Numbered from the stretch's first letter, positions 1 to 12,850 are shown. The stretch: DNA of 64,000 bases from Lampris incognitus (GCF_029633865.1 NC_079216.1:67973654-68037653), one strand, 5' to 3'. Numbers and translations are program-made. The notes: generated by a model not told the origin, from the letters alone.

Positions 1-119
1 ATCTAGCCTAAAGTCTATTATCATCCCACTACTGTCTTCTAGATCTTTATGAAAAGTTTTGTGACACATCCCTGCCTCACTCTAGTGCATACATTAAAGG
101 GCACTGATTCCTGTCCTAT

Positions 120-370
120 GGCCACCTGTGCCACCATCCCATCATGGAACTGTGATAGAATGTTCACAAATTTGCTTGGACAGCCAAACTTTCTCAAGAT
201 TTTCCAAAGTAGCTCTCAAGTCAGTGTCAAAAGCTTTGGAGAGGTCGACAAAAGCCATGAAAAGGTCCTGATGTTGTTCACGGCACTTTTCTTGTAGCTG
301 TCTTACTGTAAAAATCACATCCACAGTACTCTTGTTCTTCCTGAAACCGCACTGTGACACTGGCAGCAGA
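120..370 (-). mobile_element. LINE reverse-transcriptase fragment (same family as 38.6-41.8 kb)
   Basis: Read on the minus strand, this stretch encodes a piece of a non-LTR reverse transcriptase: QCGFRKNKSTVD, then an RQLQEKCREQ helix, then FMAFVDLSKAFDT. It lines up with the better preserved copy at 38.6-41.8 kb, which has RQLKKKCQEQ and STFVNLTKAFDI. A weaker continuation (VNILSQFHDGMVA-like) follows towards position 120. The frame is broken and both ends are lost, so this is a dead fragment. It lies downstream of the magi2 WW1 exons, inside the gene's intron. Confidence 0.6.
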
Positions 371-401
371 TGTTTTGTCAAGTGCATCACCGTCCTGCAT
401 A

Positions 402-405
<4 letters not shown>

Positions 406-434
<29 letters not shown>
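406..434. repeat. (CA)n microsatellite
   Basis: About 14 uninterrupted CA units directly beside the LINE fragment. Confidence 0.95.
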
Positions 435-3166
435 GTCCATCTGGCCAAATTGTCCGTCAGTCTATGTCTAGTCAGAGATACTCAAATACAGTGCCTCTAA
501 TTGTCATATGTCCAAGATAGCCAGAACTTCATCCCAAATATTGATTAATGAATATATCTTAAACTCAAGAGTCTACATGATGAGATTTTCAGGTATGACA
601 AGGTATGAGCAACAAAAGGTACTAGAATCACAAGTAAAACAGTTTGAAAGATTACAAAAACACCACTGACAAGGCAGTATCAACAACACCAGCACAAAAC
701 TCAGTCAAGTTTGGTGTCAGAAGGAGGGCTAAGTGGCTTGGCCAATGGCAGAAGTAAACTCATGATTGATGTAACACAGGGGTTGGCTAAACATTTAATG
801 AACGGGTGGAATGGGTGTGTTAGATGTGCTGTGTAGATGATTTGTCTGATTGTGAGGACTGGCTTTCTGCTTTGTGCCAGTGTGATGATGCATTGGTCCT
901 GCATACCTCATTAGCTTGCTGCAGGAGGGCAAAAATCAATAACTTCACTTCCAGGAACGCCCAAACTACTGACTGTTCCCCCCCCCCCCCACACACACAC
1001 ACACCATATCACACAGGCAAGACGTTCAGATAACCCCCCATGCAACCACACATACACAAACATGCATAAGCAACCACCTGTTACACCTAATCCCTTCAGG
1101 AAAAAAAAAACCTCACCACACACACACACACACACCTACAAATGTTCAAAATCCGTAGCAATCATAACTGACTAACTAAGTAGGTGAAACGATTTTTTAA
1201 TTTCAATAGAAAGACAGCTCTGTGTGTTTTGCATCGCTACTTGCACAGTAATACACTGTGCTATGATCACTGATTTAATGCATTCTATGTAGATGTGTGT
1301 GTGTGTGTGTGTGTGTGTGTCCCAGCTGGTGAGAATGCTGAGTGTGCACTGCAAAGAGAAAGGAGTGCACGCTGCAATTATCCTGTCTTCAGTTCACTTA
1401 AGCCTCGTGCATAGCACTCCCTCTTTCCCTTACATGACCCTCCTCCTTACACTCTAGGTGAAAGAGACAATATCACGTCAGAGGAATTCATGCTTAAAAC
1501 TACCTTGAATTCCCTCTCACTCTGCCTATGGACCACCTTAAATCTCTGTCTTACTCTTCCACTCGTCAGACAACACTGCTTGCCCTCCCCCTGAAGTGAA
1601 AGGGAAACAGTTTCCATGGGAACCACCAGTGGAAGTCTCTTTTTTTCTCTCGCCTGAGCTGAGAACACTGTCTTGTCTCTATTTCCTCCCTCTGAAATAG
1701 AGAGAAAAAGGAGAGAAAGAGAGAATGAGAGAGGGGGGGGGGAGAAAGAGAGAGGAGGGCATGTGTGTATGTGAATGTTTTACTGCATTCATTTGTGTAA
1801 GTGAGTCTATATTTGCTGTGTGTGTCTGCAGTGTGCATGGGCAGAGTCAACAGAAAGGTTGTAGGAGTTGGCTCCCTCTATTGCACGTCTGACTGAGTGA
1901 AACCCTCATCGTCTACACTATCAATTAATATTTCACCTGCATGTGCACAACAGTCCCACACAAAGAGCAGCAGATTGCCAAGATAGGTTTTACACTGTTA
2001 CATTTATGTGTGTAATTGCACTACACATATTTACGTGTGTGTATTTATGTATGTAATTTCATTATACAGGCTTACATTTCTATATGCTTGCATAAAAAAA
2101 GTGTAACTTTACTGTGTGTCCATGTATTTTGCATGTCCACAGACTACATGCTGCAGACATACTTGAACTACTGTGCTTCCTGGTGTCTGTACTGGCAGCA
2201 CTCAACATGAAATCTAATTTTTGATTCTTCTGCATTTGATGACTCATCTTTCCCTCACATAAAGTCTGCCTGACCAAAATGTGGGAGGGAACAGACACAG
2301 TGAACTCATCTGACCCGAGGAAAAACATAAAAAACAAAACCTACTCATCATAACTGGCAGTATAAAAAAAGAACTCAACGCTAAAAATGTGTAATGGCAG
2401 AACATCTCCTCCAAACTTTCAACAATCGAAACAATCGGATCCTGGTGATATGGCTGGAATTTCATCCCTGCTGGAGCGCGTTAGCAGGGACGTACTGTAT
2501 CTACATCAGCAAGTTACATCCCATTAGCAAACCTCTTGTTCTGATAAATGACACCAGAAAAAAGGAACGGTCTACTTGACAGTTGGCAGTTTTCCACATC
2601 CATATACATATAACCTGATGCACCGCATTAGACTGACTGCATGGTGTGGCATTACAGCCTTGTTGGAATTGTAGCTTTTAACTGGAGTGTGAAGTGTGAA
2701 AGAGGGAGCGAGAGAGCGAGGGGTGCATAGACAGAAGGAACAGCCCAGTGAAAGCGAGAACGAAAGACAGAGTGGCCCTGACCAGACGGAGGCAAACGAC
2801 AATGATGTAACCCAGGGGTAACATTCAGCACAGCTCAATGGCTGTTTGACACTAGATGTATGGCCTTACATACATATCTCCCCAAATCCATATCTCCCCC
2901 AAAGGAAAACAAACCCCTTTCTATCTGTCTGTCCCTCCCTTGCTGCCCTAGGGATGAGAACTGGCAGAACATCAGAATCCTACTGCACATCAGAATCATC
3001 ATCATCACTTCCTCTTAACACCCCCCCCCATAGTTCAGATTTTCTCACTCTGTTCTTTCTAACTTTTCTTACCCCTTCTGTGTGTCTCCTTCTCTGCAGG
3101 CTACAGACACAGGTTTGACATTATAACACTGATTTCAGTGAGAAATAATGCTTTTAAACCAGATTT
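435..3166. other. Intronic stretch with microsatellites only
   Basis: I found no exon, tRNA or recognisable transposon here. It holds a C-run followed by CA repeats at about 978-1004, an A-run with CA repeats at 1100-1136, a GT repeat at 1294-1320 and GA-rich DNA at 1690-1760. The open frames are short and follow simple repeats. The magi2 WW2 exon, expected next in the gene, is not visible. Confidence 0.5.
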
Positions 3167-3173
3167 GAGCTGC

Positions 3174-3608
3174 TCACCCCCCCCCTTTTCTCCCCAATTG
3201 TACCCGGCCAATTACCCCACACTTTCGAGCCGTCCCAGTCATTGCTCCACCCCATCTGCCGAGCTGGGGAGCGCTGCAGACTACCACATGCCTCCTCCAA
3301 TAGATGTGGAGTCACCAGCCACTTCTTTTCACTTGACAGTGAGGAGTTTCGCCAGGGGGACGTAGCACGTGGGAGGATCACACTATTCCCCCCAGTTCCC
3401 CCTCCCCTCTGAACAGGTGCCCCAGCCAACCAGAGGAGGCGCTAGTACAGCGACCAGGACACATACCCACATCCAGGTTCCCACCCGCAGACATGGCCAA
3501 ATGTGTCTGTAGGGATGGCCAACCAAGCCGGAGGTAACACTAGGATTCAAACCAGCGATCCCCATGTTGGTAGGCAACAGAATAGACCGCTACGCTATCC
3601 AGACGCCC
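3174..3608 (-). mobile_element. tRNA-derived SINE, family A, copy 1
   Basis: This is a full copy of the SINE that recurs about ten times in the window. On the minus strand it begins with a tRNA-like head holding a degenerate B box (GATTCAAACC type). A conserved body follows, then a tail ending near AATTGGGGAGAAAAGG. It is bounded by the target-site duplication GAGCTGC at 3167-3173 and 3609-3615, which fixes both ends. Confidence 0.85.
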
Positions 3609-3764
3609 GAGCTGCACATTTTTAACGATGGCATTGAGATTACTATGAAACTACAGGGCGCTTGAGCATAAATCAATGCCGGAATTGAAACCAACACCCG
3701 CTGTGATTTGAAGGCTGTCCTGTTCTGTTCTCACATCTTCTGGGCGAAACAGAGCGTGAGAAGA

Positions 3765-4731
3765 TACACTAATGATCCAAAACATTATGACTACTCACAG
3801 GTGAACCAAATAATGTTGATCTCCAAACAAGGGCACGTGTCAAAGTCTGGGTAGATTAGATGGTAAGAGAACAATCAGTTCTCATAATCAATGTGTTGGA
3901 TGCAGGAGAAATGAGCGGGAGTAAAGACCTGAGCAACTTTGACAAGGGCCAGATTGTTATGGCCAGACGACTGGGTCAGAGAATCTCTGAAATGGCAAGG
4001 CTTGTGTGGTGCTCCCGGTCAGCAGTGGTGAGTACCTACCGACAGTGGTCCAAGAAGGGGCAAACCACAAACTGGAGACAGGGTGTTCGGCGCCCAAGGC
4101 TCATTGATGCGCGAGGGCAATGAAGGCTATTCCAACTGGTCCGAACCGACAGAAGGTCTACTGTGGCACAAGTCATAGAAAATTTAAATGATGGTTATGG
4201 CAGGAATGTGTTACAACACAGTGCATCACACCCTGCTTTGTATGGGGCTGCAAAGCCGCAGACCGGTGAGAGTGCCCATGATGACCCTTGTCCACGATTG
4301 AAAGCACCTACAATGGGCACGTGAGTGTCGGAACTAGACCTTGGAGCAGCAGAAGAAGGTCGCCTGATCCAATGAGTCCCATTTTCTTTTAGATCACATG
4401 GATGGCTGTGTATCTGTGCACTGTTTACCTGGTGAAGTGATGGCACCAGAATGCACTATAGGGAGGTGACAAGCAAGTGGAGTGAGTGTGATGCTCTAGG
4501 TAATGTTCTGCTGAGCATCTGTGGGATGTGCTGGACTGACAAGTCTGATCCACGGCAGCTCCACCTCACAATTTACAGGACGTGAAGGATCTGTTGCTAA
4601 TGTTTGGTGCAAGATACCACAGGACACCTTCAGGGGTCTTGTACAGTCCATGGTCGAAGCTGTTCTGGCAGCACATGGAGGACCAACATCATATTGGAAA
4701 GGTGGTCTTAATGTTTTGGCTCATCAGTGTA
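3765..4731 (+). mobile_element. Degenerate Tc1/mariner DNA transposon
   Basis: The ends form an imperfect terminal inverted repeat of about 30 bp. The left end starts TACACTAATGATCCAAAACA and the right end finishes GTTTTGGCTCATCAGTGTA. TA dinucleotides at both borders fit Tc1/mariner target choice. The length of about 970 bp is short for an autonomous element, so internal deletions are likely. A broken transposase lies inside on the plus strand. Confidence 0.8.
3911..4690 (+). pseudogene. Tc1/mariner transposase pseudogene
   Basis: From the ATG at 3911 about 70 residues read as the N-terminal helix-turn-helix part of a Tc1-like transposase: [18 protein letters not shown], then [13 protein letters not shown] and a basic GVRRPRLID stretch. 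A stop follows at about 4121. Downstream only scraps are readable (VRTDRRSTVAQVIENLND, later GLVQSMVEAVLAAHGG), split by stops and frameshifts. No intact DDE catalytic core can be read, so no active enzyme is expected. Confidence 0.7.
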
Positions 4732-5479
4732 TCGGCTTGTGTTGCGTAACAAAGGGCTCATCTGACAAAAAGACTGCAAGCTAGCTAGATCTGTGGTGAC
4801 AAGCATTTGAACTCCGGGAGTGAGCTTCGGCATAAAGATATACCACAATACACACAGAGGCACACATTTGCACAAATACATCAACACAAACAACACTCTC
4901 CTCAATTTCACCCAAAATGTATCATGGGAGCAAAGAAGCGTGTGAGGGAAAGTGAGGGGAAAGAGAATAGGGAATGAGGAAATGGAATGATGAAGGATAA
5001 GTGGAGCAAAAATACAAGAGACAGAGGATGGGAGAGACGGAAAGGGAATAAAGACAGCGAATGGGGAAACATCAGCGATGAAAGTGAGGAGGAATGTTTG
5101 TCTATTTCCTGCCTGGAGTCGTGAAATCCGAGGAAATCCTGCAGGCAGATGGGCAGTAAAAACAGCACCACCTCTTCATGCTGCTCCCTTCTCAGCTTTA
5201 TTGTTTTATTCACTTCCCTTGTAGGATTCCCTTCATGCTTCCTTTGATCCATATTTCATTATTCAAAACTTGATGTCTATTAATAAAGGCAAAATATGGA
5301 AAAATGTCTCCTAGTTGGAACACGGTACATTACAAGGACACCGTAAGTATGAACATGGAAAAAACATAGTTTATAACAAGGACCAGAGGGCGGCAGAGCA
5401 CCCAATGGATAGAAAACAATAGCAACAAGTAAAATGTAAATGGCAGAACAGCAGATCAATACTACTACCATCTGTCACT

Positions 5480-5655
5480 GCTATCGCTAGCTGTACTGTA
5501 GCTCTGCTATACAGCAACAGTGATGCCAGAAAAAAAGAGCCCTTTGTCACAAAGAGAAACCCCAGCCTGTGCCTGGAAGGCATCAACCTCAAGGGCTCTG
5601 TGAAGACGATGTGAGTGTCATCCAGGATCTTCCCAACCATTCTGCAAACTGCCTT
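5480..5655 (-). mobile_element. Possible LINE C-terminal tail fragment
   Basis: The minus strand reads RMVGKILDDTH, then RLMPSRHRLGF and SFFLASLLLYSRA. This spacing resembles the extreme C terminus of some fish non-LTR polymerases. No other part of a LINE is attached and I did not compare it to a database. It may be chance. Confidence 0.25.
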
Positions 5656-6743
5656 TGACTTCCTAATCCTGTGCCCTTAGTGATGGCAATAGTATCTACC
5701 GTCTTTAACCCAAACCCGCTCGAACAGAGAAAAGAGAGAGAGAACAGAGAGAGAGGACAGAGGGAGTTACAGGTGGAATGTGAGAGGAGGTCAGATGTGG
5801 TTGGATATACTGACAAAGTGTGTAAGAGAGAGAAAGAAGGAGACAGAATGTCGAAGAGGGTGAGAGACGCAGCAACCTCTGCAGAGGGCCGAGTGTGTGC
5901 AAGCATGCCAACATTATAATTCCTGTCACAGCCAGGCCCTTTACTGGGCAGGAGGAGGAAGAGAAGACAGAGAGAGAGAGACACAGAGAGAGAGAGAGGA
6001 TGGGGGGGATTTGGGAGAAAGAGAGCGAGAAAGAGATACCTGAGGTGAAAGAGAGTAGGAATGAGAAGAGGGATAAAGAATGTAGCGGATAGAGATGAGG
6101 AGAAATGGAGGAGCAGGAGAGAGAGAGATGGGAGATTTAAGGGACAAATAGAAACCACTTACAGTGATCACATCCGTCCAGGCCAGTATGCTCACTATAA
6201 GATGAAGTCTTTGTTTTATGGTCACTGTAATGGACCACTGTGAGCCGTTTCCATTGCATCTCAAATCAAAAGAGTAAAGAGTGCAGATGCATGAAAGGTG
6301 CAGGTCATCGGTGCATGAAATCCTATAAAAATAAAGGAGAGGATCGCACACTTCTCTCATACAGTAAGTACTCTTGAACTTTTACTGGATTATGTCACCA
6401 GCGTGTCAAATAAGGGTACAAGAGGAAGTGTACACCTGCGACTAATCAGTTCTCTCACTAACCAATGGGTGGTTATCCGAGGGGAAACGAGACAGTCTAA
6501 AAAAGTCTTTAAACACGTATTAATAGGCGTAATAAGGGCAAAGATCAAAAACATATAGCCCGGTAGAACATTAGAACATTCCTGGGGACCCATTTTCATT
6601 ATGTCCGTATAATTTAGCACAAGAAGGCACAGGTAATATAGATAATGTCCCGCCCCTTCTCCTCTGGAGGGAGAGCACAGAAACACAAGGATGGGGGTGA
6701 AGTGGGAGGGAACTGTAGGATAGAGGCGATAATGGAGAAGAGA

Positions 6744-6745
<2 letters not shown>

Positions 6746-6833
<88 letters not shown>
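6746..6833. repeat. (AG)n microsatellite
   Basis: About 44 nearly perfect GA units. On the minus strand, the sense strand of magi2, it gives a long CT pyrimidine run. Confidence 0.97.
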
Positions 6834-6837
<4 letters not shown>

Positions 6838-7426
6838 CAAGGAGAAATTTAAGTGAGGGATGAGAGGAACCAAGGGAGATAGAGAGGGAACAGGGAGGTG
6901 AGGAGGTATTGATTCGGCTCTCGTTCGGTTGAGTCACATCACCACCCAGCTTACTGACAGAGGGCAGTGAGGGTGGCAAAGGAGGGCAGATCACCCCGGT
7001 GTGATGGGTTTGATCCTTCCTAATCACCCCTGGTGTATCGACATAAATAATGTCAGCCTTTGAGTCACCTTACTTTCGATTTCTATTGTTACATATTTCC
7101 TCTTTGACATTTCAGGCCTCGTCAGTTTCGATTAAATTTTCTTTTTTATTAATTTCCCCGATCTTAACCACGCTCTGGTTTAGAAGGCTGCCGGATGCTA
7201 TTTTGAAGCAGTGCACAGCTCAGAGTCACTAATGACGGGGTAGATTTTGTTCCTGTTAGGGGCGCCCTCCATTTGACTGAGCTAGTCACGACTCACGTAT
7301 GTCGACACTGATCAGCTGTGTCTGATGGGCGGACTGGACGCTGGCGGATACCGTCTGCATCAAAATGACTTGCCGGCCATTTCATCATAAGGCTCGAGTA
7401 GCAAACTGCATCTGGGTGGAATTATT

Positions 7427-7849
7427 GTTTATTTATTTGTTTGATTTTTGGATTTTTCCCACTTTTTCTCCCCAATTGTATCTGGCCAATTACCCCACTC
7501 TTCTGAGCCGTCCCGGTCTCTGCTCCACCCCCTCTGCCGATCCGAGGAGGACTGCAGACTCCACATGCCTCCTCCCATACATGTGGAGTCACCAGCTGCT
7601 TCTTTTCACCTGACAGTGAGGAGTTTCACCAGGGGGACATAGCGCGTGGGAAGATCACGCTATTCCCCCCAGTTTCCCCTCCCCCCCTGAACAGGCACCC
7701 CGACCGACCAGAGGAGGCGCTAGTGCAGCGACCAGGACACATACCCACATCCGGCTTCCCACCCGCAGACACGGCCAATTGTGTCTGTAGGGACGCCTGA
7801 CTAAGCCGGAGGTAACATTGGGATTCGAACTGCCGATTCCCGTGCTGGA
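7427..7849 (-). mobile_element. tRNA-derived SINE, family A, copy 2 (5' truncated)
   Basis: Same SINE as 3174-3608, read on the minus strand. It lacks the first part of the tRNA-like head and starts just upstream of the B box (GATTCGAACTG on the plus strand is its antisense). The target-site duplication TGGAATTATT is present at 7417-7426 and 7850-7859. Confidence 0.85.
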
Positions 7850-8375
7850 TGGAATTATTAAATCTGCTCCTGCAAAACCCTTCTGTAAGGGAGGTATACA
7901 GTTCACTTTTTTGCAAATTAAGCAGAATCAACTTGTGCAACTATTTGTCAAGTACACACTTTCTGTCTTTATTTCAAAGCCCTCATTTCCTGGTATGATG
8001 GAGAAGGCTGGAGGAACATCCCACTGCAAAGGATCAGCAACTGACTAACAAGCGTCTGTTACTACATAGTATTTCTTGGTTTGCTTGTCTGAGTGTGGGG
8101 GGAAAAAAAAGAGGCCCAGAATGCTTGTTTTCATTTCTACCTCCCTTCATAGCAATAAAGGCTGAAATAATAAAAACTTGTTGCCAGGCAGGGGCAGAAA
8201 ACAGCAGTACACAAACACGGGTCCAAATGCACACACTACACAAACCGCGCACACACTCCTAAACAATATGAGATGAGCTTACAAAATAAAGCGCTCCCAA
8301 ACGGGCAGCGACTAGTTAAAGTTAAAGCTCATAAAGAAAACATGACAGCAGCAAACCGGCGAGTGCTTCACTCAC

Positions 8376-8455
8376 CATCTTCCTTGCATTCCTCTGGTGG
8401 CTTGGCCTTCTTCGCTAGCCGAGGATCCAGCCAAGACGTAGTTTTGGTGTTGTGA
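8376..8455 (-). CDS. magi2: magi2 exon: second half of WW domain 1
   Basis: This is an 80-nt exon on the minus strand, bounded by a CAG acceptor (8456-8458) and a GTGAGT donor (8370-8375). It completes a split Asp codon from the previous exon, then reads HNTKTTSWLDPR, LAKKAKPPEECKED and one base of the next codon. The second WW tryptophan (SWLDP) and the proline two residues on are intact, so a working WW fold is expected. WW domains bind proline-rich PPxY-type ligands; in MAGI2 they sit between the GUK region and the PDZ array of this junction and synapse scaffold. The text after the domain (LAKKAKPPEECKE) matches MAGI2 rather than MAGI1 as I remember them. The next exon (WW2) lies beyond the left edge, so this intron exceeds 8.3 kb. 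Confidence 0.93.
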
Positions 8456-8594
8456 CTGGAGAGCAAAAAGAGAGGGATGGAGGAGAAGGACACATGGAAA
8501 GACAGATAAAGACAACACAGGGACCAAAGGGGAAAGGAGAGGTCAGAAAGGACTGACAGTCAGGATACGAGCACCAGGTTAGTGACAAGCAATG

Positions 8595-8598
<4 letters not shown>

Positions 8599-8655
<57 letters not shown>
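8599..8655. repeat. (GT)n microsatellite
   Basis: About 28 perfect GT units in the intron between the two WW1 exons. Shorter GT runs follow at 8766-8835. Confidence 0.97.
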
Positions 8656-8658
<3 letters not shown>

Positions 8659-9025
8659 AGGTATAAAGAGAGTGAAACCAGACATCTTCTAAGGTAAACT
8701 AAATAGCCATTAATCTGCTAATTAGCCCTCAACCACTAATTAGGGATGGTGAGAGGAAAGGGCAAGTGTGTGTGTGTGTACACCCTGTGTGTGTTTCTGA
8801 GTGTGTTTCTGTGTGTGTACACCCTGTGTGTGTCTGATTAACAGATCATATGACATCAATTATCCAACACAGAGGTAAGTATAATAAATGTTACACTTAA
8901 TCACAGACAAACTCACACAGGAGAGCATAAAGGCAGTTTTAATTACCCCGCCCTCTGACACAACTTTGTCTTTCCTCTTCATGATCAACTAAACACCATG
9001 ACAGAAAAAACAAATCCAGGAGTCA

Positions 9026-9430
9026 CCCCCCCCCTTTCTCCCCAATCATATCCAGCCAATTACCCCATTCTTTCGTGCCGTCCCGGTCTCTGCTCCACCT
9101 CCTCTGCTCCTCCGGGGAGGATTGCAGACTATCACATGTCTCCTCCCATACATGTGGAGTCACCAGCCGCTTCTTTTCACCTGACAGTGAGGTGTTTCAC
9201 CAGGGGGACGTAGTGCGTGGGAGGATCACGCTCCCCCCCCCGAATAGGCACCCCGACCAACCACAGGAGGTGCTAATGCATTGACCCGGACACATACCCA
9301 CATCCAGCTTCCCACCCGCAGACACGGCCAATTGTGTCTGTAGGGTTGCCCTGTAGGTAACACGGGGATTCGAACTGGCAATTCCCGTGTTGGTAGGCAA
9401 CGGAATAGACTGCCATGCCACCCGGACCCC
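9026..9430 (-). mobile_element. tRNA-derived SINE, family A, copy 3
   Basis: Full-length minus-strand copy with the target-site duplication GAGTCA at 9020-9025 and 9431-9436. Its 5' head lies only about 20 bp downstream of the donor of the magi2 exon at 9457-9685, in the same orientation as the gene. Confidence 0.85.
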
Positions 9431-9455
9431 GAGTCATCTTAAGCAGACACACTTA

Positions 9456-9752
<297 letters not shown>

Positions 9753-9852
9753 CTATGGCACATTACGTAGCTCCGTAGCTATTCCTGGTAAGCTTACCTT
9801 CACTCACACACCAAGATGCAAACACAAAAACAGGAACACAGAGAAACCCCCA

Positions 9853-9950
9853 ATACACACACACACACAAACCCTGTCTATATGTGTGCACACTCACTCA
9901 CATCATACACATGGATTACACACGCACACACACACACACACACACAAGTG
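9853..9950. repeat. CA-rich microsatellite tract
   Basis: Interrupted CA runs at about 9857-9868 and 9922-9946, upstream (in gene sense) of the magi2 linker exon. They account for the Thr-His open frames seen here. Confidence 0.85.
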
Positions 9951-10572
9951 TGTGCACACAGACCTGGACACATACTAAGCACGCCATGCAAGATGAGTCA
10001 GAGACAAGCCACTGCAGCTATGAACCCCCAGGAGAGAGCGAGAGAGAGAGGGAGGGAGGGAGAGAGAGATGGGGGGAGGTCAGTGGTGAGAAGGGGACAG
10101 AGGATGGCACGTGTGAGGAGAGAGAAAACATGGGGATGTCAGAAACAAAGAAATTGGGAAAGACAGAGACTTTAGGGGTCGCAAACTGAGTGAGAGATGT
10201 GAGGAGAAGGTTTTTCCAAAGTGAGGGAGGGGACCAAGAGAAAGCTATGAAGGATAACAGCAGCAAAAGAAAAAGCAATATGGAGGAAGAGGGGGAACTG
10301 CACAACATAACAGGTGAATTACAGCACAGGAGAAGAAGAAAAAAAGAGATGACAGAAAATGACAGTGAGGCGCAAAACTACAAATTGGACCACAGAAAAA
10401 GAGAGGGCACAAAAGTGCAGCCGAAACAGGAGCGTAGAAGAGGGGAGCGTGATGGGGAAAAGATGGAATGGGAGTACAGAGGAGAAGAGCAGAGAGGGGA
10501 GGAGAGTGTGGTTAATAATAGAAACCAGGACAAAGGCCAGCGATGGGAGCAAAGAGTGCAGAGGAGATGGAG

Positions 10573-10818
10573 AATCAAGGAGAGGAGAGGAGAATCAAGG
10601 AGAGGTGAGGTAAGGAGAGGCGGGGTAAGGAGAGGAGTGGAGAGGAGAGGACAGGAGAGGAGAAGTGAGGTAAGGAGAGGAGAGGTGAGGTAAGGAGAGG
10701 AGAGGAGTGGAGAGGTGAGGTGAGGTGAAGAGAGGAGAGGAGAGGAGAGGAGAGGAGAGGAGAGGAGAGGAGAGGAGAGGAGAGGAGAGGAGAGGAGAGG
10801 AGGAGAGGTAAGGAGAGG
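10573..10818. repeat. (AGAGG)n pentanucleotide array
   Basis: About 245 bp of AGAGG units with GTGAGG and GTAAGG variants on the left and an almost perfect block at 10735-10800. On the minus strand it reads CCTCT. Surrounding DNA (10030-10570) is purine-rich and carries no gene that I can see. Confidence 0.95.
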
Positions 10819-11300
10819 TAGCGGGCAGAGACAGGGTTGAAGCCAAAATGAGACCATGTACACTGATAATGGTGGAGGCACAGAGGTGCCCTTGTGCGTG
10901 CTGTTACATAAGGTTATTGAGACACACAAACACACACAAGAGGGTTTGTGACCACGATGGTGATGATTGACGGGGCTTTGTCGGATTTATGGTCATCTAC
11001 ACTGGCACTTAAAAATTACAGACACTGCACTGAACTGGAAGCTCTGAATTTACACACTGGAGACAAAAAAAAGGCAAGGCAACTGTTGTCACGGCATTCT
11101 CAGATGAGTTCAACTGATCCTTTCCTTGAAGAAGGAACCTGGTTGCAGCGAGGCATAAAGCATTACACATATTTGCAGTAGAGGAAACAACGAGGAGAAC
11201 AAAACAGAGAACACACTGTATTGCACATAAAGACACACTAAATGAAGGATGGAAAGTGCAGTGTAAACTGGGAAACGGGCCCAAGGAATAGGGAGTGTAT

Positions 11301-11500
11301 NNNNNNNNNNNNNNNNNNNNNNNNNNNNNNNNNNNNNNNNNNNNNNNNNNNNNNNNNNNNNNNNNNNNNNNNNNNNNNNNNNNNNNNNNNNNNNNNNNNN
11401 NNNNNNNNNNNNNNNNNNNNNNNNNNNNNNNNNNNNNNNNNNNNNNNNNNNNNNNNNNNNNNNNNNNNNNNNNNNNNNNNNNNNNNNNNNNNNNNNNNNN
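11301..11500. other. Assembly gap (200 N)
   Basis: A run of exactly 200 N, probably a placeholder rather than a measured length. The right flank is GA-rich. It lies between the magi2 exons at 47.4 and 9.7 kb, so it could hide one or more of the GUK or linker exons I could not find. Confidence 0.99.
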
Positions 11501-12397
11501 GAGAAGAAATAGGAGGGGAAAAAGGGAAACGGAAGGGAACAGGTTGAGTAGATATCGCCTCTGATCACCACATCTATTCACATGAGTGAGTCTGTGGAGT
11601 TTGAGTGACAGAGAGCGAGAGAAGGAGACGGTGTGTGTGTGTGTGTGTAAGCATGTCAGTGTGAGAATATGAGCAGTTTCAATGGTACAATACCATCGCT
11701 GAGTCCTTACAAGCCAATCTGAACACTGCCTCCACAATGCTGTGTTTGGATTATTGTTGAAACAGCAGGAATGCAGGAGTGCCGCATTACCATGCAGCAA
11801 TTAAGGCCTTCCTGAGTCAAGGCTCCAGAGATCCCCATCAGGCTGCGGACTTCAGGCTCGGCTTTATGATGGCGACGGAGGGGTTTTTCTTGTTTAATGA
11901 GGTGCCGTGTTTGTGACTGCGCCAAGTGGACTTTTAACTCCGGCTCACTGCCAGTCCACTGCTGCTGATTGCTCCTCTCCATTGATCATGCTGAGAATAC
12001 TCAGTGGCCCCAGGAGGACGGCACAGGAGCCCACTCGCTGCGTTTTTCCCAGGGACTGAGGCAGACACCGTAAAGAAAGCAAGTCAGATTGATCTGGCTG
12101 GTGCGTGACAGATGCCGTTGCCAGAATGTCTGTCTGATCTGGCTCAAGTGTAAGCGTCGTCCTCAAACCCTGCCTGGTTTGTTCATACGTGTCTGCAGAA
12201 GCAGTCAGGCAGTTTACTGCTGCGCTGACGGCAGCCGAAGCTGCAGCCGAAGCTGCAGCCGAAGCTGCAGCATGTGCACACAAGGGTAGGAAAGACCCAC
12301 TCTGAGACCCATGACAAACACTTTGCACTGTAACTGGAGCGTGAGCTGCGGGAGACCCAGAATGTACCAGCAGGTAGTTGATTTAGACATGCACACA
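11501..12397. other. Non-repetitive intron with a short CAG-containing tandem repeat
   Basis: Low-repeat DNA without a recognisable exon. A 12-bp unit (GAAGCTGCAGCC) repeats three to four times at 12231-12271 and produces an alanine-rich frame on the minus strand. The unique part at 11700-12050 could be conserved non-coding DNA, but that needs an alignment. Confidence 0.4.
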
Positions 12398-12850
12398 TGG
12401 CGTCTGGGTGCCCGGTGGACTATTCCGTTGCCTACCAACACGGGGATCGCCGATTCAAATCTCTCGTGTTACCTTCTGCATGGTCGGGCATCCCTACAGA
12501 CACAATTGGCCGTGTCTGCGGGTGGGAAGCCGGATGTGGGTATGTGTCCTGGTTGCTGCACTAGCGCCTCCTCTGGTCGGTCGAGGCACCTGTTCAGGGG
12601 GAGGAGGAACTGGGGGGAATAGCGTGATCCTCCCACGCGCTACCTCCCCCTGGTGAAATTCCTCACTGTCAGGTGAAAAAAGCGGCTGGTGACTCCACAT
12701 GTATGGGAGGAGGCATGTGGTAGTCTGCAGCCCTCCCCGGATCAGCAGAGGGGGTGGAGCAGCGACCAGGACGGCTCGAAAAATAGGGTAATTGGCCGGG
12801 TACAATTGGGGAGAAAAAGGGGGAGAAAATCCCACCCCCCCCAAAGAAAA
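12398..12850 (+). mobile_element. tRNA-derived SINE, family A, copy 4
   Basis: Full-length plus-strand copy. The head carries an A-box-like GTGCCCGGTGG stretch and a mutated B box (GATTCAAATC). The tail reads AATTGGGGAGAAAAAGG. An 11-bp target-site duplication, ACATGCACACA, is present at 12387-12397 and 12851-12861, and suggests a fairly recent insertion. Confidence 0.88.

Larger units (their letters stand above)
4732..7426. other. Intronic stretch, GA-rich simple repeats
   Basis: Apart from the weak LINE-like fragment at 5.5 kb I see no genes. GA-rich DNA dominates 5720-6140. The long open frames here are serine/leucine or arginine/glutamate runs caused by GA/CT repeats. Confidence 0.5.

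Noticed and set aside
6571..7027. Serine/leucine-rich and arginine/glutamate-rich frames
   Set aside because: Direct translation of the (AG)n/(CT)n microsatellite.
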